Source: Anomaloglossus baeobatrachus
Lineage: Eukaryota > Chordata > Amphibia > Anura > Aromobatidae
Length of the DNA: 64,000 bases
NCBI RefSeq assembly: GCF_048569485.1
Contig: NC_134356.1
Location: 532,840,556 to 532,904,555 of the forward strand
Direction: 5' to 3'
Position numbers and translations under genes: made by a program. Position 1 is the stretch's first letter; the number at the start of each line of letters is the position of its first letter. This document shows positions 57,000-64,000 of this stretch, in pieces. The notes beneath the pieces were generated by a model. That model was not told the origin of the DNA. It ran no database searches and saw nothing but the letters and a program-made list of their open reading frames with translations.

Positions 57000-57971
57000 G
57001 GTGAGTGGGGCTGGGGGCATACAGATCTGGTAGGGGGCATACAGATCTGGTGGGGGGGGCTGGGGGCATTCAGATCTGGTGGGGGGCATACAGATCTGGT
57101 GGGGGGGCTGGGGGCATACAGATCTGGTAGGGGGCATACAGATCTGGTGGGGGGGCTGGGGGCATTCAGATCTGGTGGGGGGCATACAGATCTGGTGGGG
57201 GGGCTGGGGGCATACAAATCTGGTGGGGGGGCTGGGAGCATATAAATCTGGAGGGAGGTGGTCTGGGGGCATACAGATCTGGTGGGGGGGCTGGGGGCAT
57301 ACAAATCTGGTGGGGGGGCTGGGAGCATATAAATCTGGTGGGGGGGGCTGGGGGCATTCAGATCTGGTAGGGGGCATACAGATCTGGTGGGGGGGCTGGG
57401 GGCATACAGATCTGGTAGGGGGCATACAGATCTGGTGGGGGGGCTGGGGGCATTCAGATCTGGTGGGGGGCATACAGATCTGGTGGGGGGGCTGGGTGCA
57501 TACAAATCTGGTGGGGGGGCTGGGAGCATATAAATCTGGTGGGAGGTGGTCTGGGGGCATACAGATCTGGTGGGAGGTGGTCTGGGGGCATACAGATTGG
57601 GGGGGCTGGGGGCATACAGATCTGTTGGGTAGGGTGGGGGTCCTACAGCTCTGGTGGGGGGGTGGGGGCCTACTTTTCTGGTGGGGGGGTGGGGGCCTAC
57701 AGATCTGGTGGGGGGAATAGGGGCATACAGATCTGGTGGGGGGGCTGGAGGCATACAGATCTGGTGGAGGGGGCTGGGGGTATACAGATCTCGTGGGGGG
57801 GACTGGGGGCATACAAATCTGGTGGGGGGGCTGGGGGTATACAGATCTGGTGGGGGTGGCTGGGGGTATACAGATCTGGTGGGGGGGCTGGGGGTATACA
57901 GATCTGGTGGGGGGGCTGGGTGTATACAGATCTGGTGGGGGGGCTGGGAGTATACAGATCTGGTGGGGGGG
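57000..57971. repeat. G-rich tandem array (GGGGGCATACAGATCTGGTG units)
   Basis: About 35 units of roughly 20-30 bp, arranged in short higher-order groups with variants (CATACAAATCTGG, TATACAGATCTGG). The + strand has dense runs of five to eight G, so quadruplex formation is plausible. Long proline-rich frames on the minus strand (near 300 codons) and glycine-rich ones on the plus strand are artefacts of the repeat. Confidence 0.9.
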
Positions 57972-57972
57972 G

Positions 57973-58140
57973 CTCAGTGGCGTAGCTACTGCTTTTGCCG
58001 CCCGGGGCGGTCATCAAATTTGCGGCCCCCCTCCGTTGGCCGTCGATAATCCAGAAACTTTCAAAAAATCCGGAAAGCCATTAAAATATTTCTTTTTCAT
58101 GGAACTAGAATCAAAGATCTAATTGTAGACTGCTGCTATT
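57973..58140 (+). mobile_element. Left end of a CAGTGGCGTAGC-type (hAT-like) element
   Basis: CAGTGGCGTAGCTACTGCTT resembles the ends of the element at 52876-55185. It lies directly between the G-rich array and the long array that follows. A right end was not seen inside the window. Confidence 0.45.
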
Positions 58141-58189
58141 AGTCCTAGACGTTCCCTTTTTTACACACATATGTAGGCCTATTATACAC

Positions 58190-61100
58190 CCACACAGCTC
58201 TGCTGCATGCATACAGACATACACACAGCTCTGCTACATACACACAGCTCTGCTGCATACATACACACACAGCTCTGCTACATACATACAGACACACACA
58301 GCTCTACTGCATACATTCAGACACACACAGCTCTGCTACAGACACACACAGCTCTACTGCATACATACAGACACATGCACAGCTCTACTCCATACATTCA
58401 GACACACACAGCTCTGCTGCATACATACAGACACACAGCTTTGCTGCATACATACAGACACACACACAGTTCTGCTGCATAGATACAGACACACACAGCT
58501 CTGCTGCATACATACAGACACACACACAGCTCTACTGCATACATACATACATACACACAACTCTGCTGCATACATACACAGACACAACTCTGCTGCATAC
58601 ATACAGACACACGCAACTCTGCTGCATACATACATACACACGCAACTCTGCTGCATACATACAGACACATGCAACTCTGCTGCATACATACAGACACAAG
58701 CAACTCTGCTGCATACATACAGACACACGCAACTATGCTGCATACATGCAGACACACGCAACTCTGCTGCATACATACAGACAGACACACGCAACTCTGC
58801 TGCATACAGACATACACACGCAACTCTGCTGCATACATACAGACACACACAACTCTGCTGCATACATACAGACACACAACTCAGCAGCATACAGACAGAC
58901 ATACATTTAGACACACACAGCTCTGCTACAGACACACACAACTTTACTGCATACATACAGACACATGCACAGCTCTACTGCATACATACAGACACACACA
59001 GCTCTGCTGCATACATACAGAGACACACAGCTCTGCTGCATACATACAGACACACACAGCTCTGCTGCATACATACAGACACACACACAGTTCTGCTGCA
59101 TACATACAGACACACACAGCTCTGCTGCATACATACAGACACATACACAGCTCTACTTCATACAGACACACAGCTCTACTGCATACATACAGACACACAC
59201 ACAGTTCTGCTGCATAGATACAGACACACACAGCTCTGCTGCATACATACAGACACACACAGCTCTACTGCATACATACAGACAGACACACAACTCTGCT
59301 GCATACATACACAGACACAACGCAACGCAACTCTGCTGCATACATACAGACACATGCAACTCTGCTGCATACATACAGACACAGGCAACTCTGCTGCATA
59401 CATACAGACACACGCAACTCTGCTGCATACATGCAGACACACGCAACTCTGCTGCATACATAGAGACAGACACACGCAACTCTGCTGCATACAGACATAC
59501 ACACGCAACTCTGCTGCATACATACAGACACACGCAACTCTGCTGCATACATACAGACACACAACTCAGCAGCATACAGACAGACATACATTCAGACACA
59601 CACAGCTCTGCTACAGACACACACAGCTTTACTGCATACATACAGACACATGCACAGCTCTACTGCATACATACAGACACACACAGCTCTGCTGCATACA
59701 TACAGACACACACAGCTCTGCTGCATACATACAGAGACACACAGCTCTGCTGCATACATACAGACACACACAGCTCTGATGCATACATACAGACACACAC
59801 ACAGTTCTGCTGCATACATACAGACACACACAGCTCTGCTGCATACATACAGACACATACACAGCTCTACTGCATACAGACACACAGCTCTACTGCATAC
59901 ATACAGACAGACACACACAACTCTGCTGCATACATACACACACAACTCTGCTGCATACATACAGACGCACAGACAACTCGACGGCATACATACTGACACA
60001 CAACTCTGCTGCATACATACTGACACACAACTCTGCTGCATACATAGAGACACACAACTCTGCTGCATACATAGAGACACACAACTCTGCTGCATACATA
60101 CAGACACACAACTCTGCTGCATACATACAGGCACACGCAACTCTGCTGCATACATACAGACACACAACTCTGCTGCATACATAGAGACACACAACTCTGC
60201 TGCATACATACAGACACACAACTCTGCTGCATACATAGAGACACACAACTCTGCTGCATACATACAGACACACAACTCTGCTGCATACATACAGGCACAC
60301 GCAACTCTGCTACATACATACAGACACACAACTCTGCTGCATACATAGAGACACACAACTCTGCTGCATACATACAGACACACAACTCTGCTGCATACAT
60401 ACAGGCACACGCAACTCTGCTACATACATACAGACACACAACTCTGCTGCATACATAGAGACACACAACTCTGCTGCATACATACAGACACACAACTCTG
60501 CTGCATACATACAGACACACGCAACTCTGCTGCATACATACAGACACACGCAACTCTGCTGCATACATACAGACACACACAAAACTCTGCTGCATACATA
60601 CAGACACACACAACTCTGCTGCATACATACAGACACGCAACTCTGCTGCATACATACAGACACACGCATTTCTGCTGCATACATACAGACACACACAACT
60701 CTGCTGCATACATACAGACACAAACACTCAACTCTGCCTTGTACATACACACAACTCTTCAACATACATACAGACACACACACAACTCTGCTGCATACAT
60801 ACAGACACACACACAACTCTACTGCATACATACAGACACACACAACTCTGCTGCATACATACAGACACACACAACTCTGCTGCATACATACAGACACACA
60901 CAACTCTGCTGCATACATACAGATACACAACTCTGCTGCATACATACAGACACACACAACTCTGCTGCATACATACAGACACACACAACTCTGCTGCATA
61001 CATACAGATACACACAGCTCTGATGCATACATACAGACACACACAGCTCTACTGCATACATACAGACAGACACACAACTCTGCTGCATACATACACAGAC

Positions 61101-64000
61101 ACAACTCTGCTGCATACATACAGACACACGCAACTCTGCTGCATACATACAGACACACGCAACTCTGCTGCATACATACAGACACATGCAACTCTGCTGC
61201 ATACATACAGACACAGGCAACTCTGCTGCATACATACAGACACACGCAACTCTGCTGCATACATGCAGACACACGCAACTCTGCTGCATACATAGAGACA
61301 GACACACGCAACTCTGCTGCATACAGACATACACACGCAACTCTGCTGCATACATACAGACACACGCAACTCTGCTGCATACATACAGACACAACTCAGC
61401 AGCATACAGACAGACATACATTCAGACACACACAGCTCTGCTACAGACACACACAGCTTTACTGCATACATACAGACACATGCACAGCTCTACTGCATAC
61501 ATACAGACACACACAGCTCTGCTGCATACATACAGACACACACAGCTCTGCTGCATACATACAGAGACACACAGCTCTGCTGCATACATACAGACACACA
61601 CAGCTCTGATGCATACATACAGACACACACACAGTTCTGCTGCATACATACAGACACACACAGCTCTGCTGCATACATACAGACACATACACAGCTCTAC
61701 TGCATACAGACACACAGCTCTACTGCATACATACAGACAGACACACACAACTCTGCTGCATACATACAGACACACAACTCTGCTGCATACATACTGACAC
61801 ACAACTCTGCTGCATACATACTGACACACAACTCTGCTGCATACATACAGACACACAACTCTGCTGCATACATACAGACACACAACTCTGCTGCATACAT
61901 AGAGACACACAACTCTGCTGCATACATAGAGACACACAACTCTGCTGCATACATACAGACACACAACTCTGCTGCATACATACAGGCACACGCAACTCTG
62001 CTGCATACATACAGACACACAACTCTGCTGCATACATAGAGACACACAACTCTGCTGCATACATACAGACACACAACTCTGCTGCATACATAGAGACACA
62101 CAACTCTGCTGCATACATACAGACACACAACTCTGCTGCATACATACAGGCACACGCAACTCTGCTACATACATACAGACACACAACTCTGCTGCATACA
62201 TAGAGACACACAACTCTGCTGCATACATACAGACACACAACTCTGCTGCATACATAAAGACACAAGCAACTCTGCTGCATACATACAGACACACGCAACT
62301 CTGCTGCATACATACAGACACATGCAACTCTGCTGCATACATACAGACACAGGCAACTCTGCTGCATACATACAGACACACGCAACTCTGCTGCATACAT
62401 GCAGACACACGCAACTCTGCTGCATACATACAGACACACACAACTCTGCTGCATACATACAGACACAAACACTCAACTCTGCCTTGTACATACACACAAC
62501 TCTTCAACATACATACAGACACACACACAACTCTGCTGCATACATACAGACACACACACAACTCTACTGCATACATACAGACACACACAACTCTGCTGCA
62601 TACATACAGACACACACAACTCTGCTGCATACATACAGACACACACAACTCTGCTGCATACATACAGATACACAACTCTGCTGCATACATACAGACACAC
62701 ACAACTCTGCTGCATACATACAGACACACACAACTCTGCTGCATACATACAGATACACACAGCTCTGATGCATACATACAGACACACACACAGTTCTGCT
62801 GCATACATACAGACACATACAGCTCTGCTGCATACATACAGACACATACACAGCTCTACTGCATACAGACACACAGCTCTACTGCATACATACAGACAGA
62901 CACACACAAGTCTGCTGCATACATACACACACAACTCTGCTGCATACATACAGACGCACACACAACTCGACGGCATACATACAGACGCAACTCTGCTGCA
63001 TACATACATACACACAGAGCTCTACTGCATACATACATAAAGACACACACAGCTCTACTACATACATACATACACACATCTCTGCTGCATACAGACACAC
63101 ACAACTCTGCAGCATAAATACAGACAGACACACACAACTCTGCAGCATACATACTGACACACAACTCTGCTGCATACATACTGACACACAACTCTGCTGC
63201 ATACATACAGACACACAACTCTGCTGCATACATACAGACACACAACTCTGCTGCATACATAGAGACACACAACTCTGCTGCATACATACAGACACACAAC
63301 CCTGCTGCATACATACAGGCACACGCAACTCTGCTGCATACATACAGACACACAACTCTGCTGCATACATAGAGACACACAATTCTGCTGCATACATACA
63401 GACACACAACTCTGCTGCATACATAGAGACACACAACTCTGCTGCATACATACAGACACACAACTCTGCTGCATACATACAGGCACACGCAACTCTGCTA
63501 CATACATACAGACACACAACTCTGCTGCATACATAGAGACACACAACTCTGCTGCATACATACAGACACACAACTCTGCTGCATACATACAGACACACGC
63601 AACTCTGCTGCATACATACAGACACACGCAACTCTGCTGCATACATACAGACACACACACAACTCTGCTGCATACATACAGACACACACAACTCTGCTGC
63701 ATACATACAGACACGCAACTCTGCTGCATACATACAGACACACGCATTTCTGCTGCATACATACAGACACACACAACTCTGCTGCATACATACAGACACA
63801 AACACTCAACTCTGCCTTGTACATACACACAACTCTTCAACATACATACAGACACACACACAACTCTGCTGCATACATACAGACACACACAACTCTGCTG
63901 CATACATACAGATACACAACTCTGCTGCATACATACAGACACACACAACTCTGCTGCATACATACAGACACACACAACTCTGCTGCATACATACAGATAC
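58190..64000. repeat. Long 27-33 bp tandem array with higher-order structure, runs off window
   Basis: Roughly 200 units of the type CTCTGCTGCATACATACAGA plus a variable CA tract. Rare variant units recur in order: a CTCAGCAGCATACAGACAGA block near 58865, 59562 and 61385, and a CTCAACTCTGCCTTGTACAT block near 60728, 62471 and 63805. Segments of about 1.7-1.8 kb are therefore duplicated within the array. Frames up to 471 codons on the minus strand (VCMQQSCVCLYVCSR-like) and 343 on the plus strand (SAAYIQTHTQLCC-like) are by-products and not genes. Confidence 0.95.

Noticed and set aside
56876-58049. Proline-rich frames near 300 codons resembling collagen- or extensin-like proteins
   Set aside because: Exact reflections of the GGGGGCATACAGATCTGGTG repeat; the opposite strand is equally open.
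58354-63975. Open frames of 200-471 codons on both strands (cysteine-rich VCMQQSCVCLYVCSR-like, and threonine/histidine-rich)
   Set aside because: They are translations of a 27-33 bp tandem unit and appear in many overlapping frames on both strands. No start context, splice signal or domain supports a gene.
58190-64000. CRISPR-like regular repeats
   Set aside because: Units are contiguous without distinct spacers and the DNA is eukaryotic; this is a tandem array.

Overview
The window is vertebrate nuclear DNA, most likely from a large-genome frog. One host gene is recognisable: the 5' part of RLBP1 (CRALBP, the retinal carrier of visual-cycle retinoids), on the + strand. Nearly everything else is transposable elements or tandem arrays. 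The amphibian assignment is an inference from the repeat mix: Harbinger MITEs, Tc1-like elements, CR1 and L2 LINEs, Penelope-like elements, Helitrons, a Gypsy LTR family and a tRNA-derived SINE.

Host gene. A probable non-coding first exon with CRX/OTX-type promoter motifs lies near 24.77-24.96 kb. The start-codon exon is 27634-27673, the second coding exon 29378-29506 and the third 34410-34614. These give residues 1-115 plus one base of the next codon, ending at the FLRFIRARKF region of CRAL-TRIO-N. No later exon was found, so the following intron is at least 29 kb and is filled with repeats.

Layout. 0-7 kb: an LTR-like repeat, then two Tc1-like elements with other elements nested inside them. 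One stack is four deep (SINE, Tc1, Harbinger MITE, small MITE). 8.0-15.2 kb: a broken Gypsy element split by a CR1 LINE, a Harbinger MITE and a Penelope-like element. 15.5-23.7 kb: Tc1-like and mariner remnants, a solo LTR and MITEs. 24.8-34.6 kb: RLBP1 exons, with MITEs, a hAT element and a Helitron in the introns. 38-43.4 kb: two Helitrons head to tail, one holding two solo LTR-type insertions. 44-50 kb: a third nested Tc1-like element, a Harbinger MITE with internal 103-bp repeats, and a 1.1-kb spacerless palindrome that looks like a Penelope-derived insertion. 51-58 kb: a hAT element built around a minisatellite, then a G-rich array. 58.2-64 kb: one long tandem array running off the end.

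The two themes worth following are (1) two Penelope-type insertions with 15-bp target duplications, inverted terminal repeats and hammerhead-ribozyme-like cores, one of them a coding-free palindrome; and (2) several unrelated DNA-transposon families that each carry a private internal tandem array. Most long open frames in the arrays (38-42 kb and 57-64 kb) are by-products of short repeat units and are not genes.
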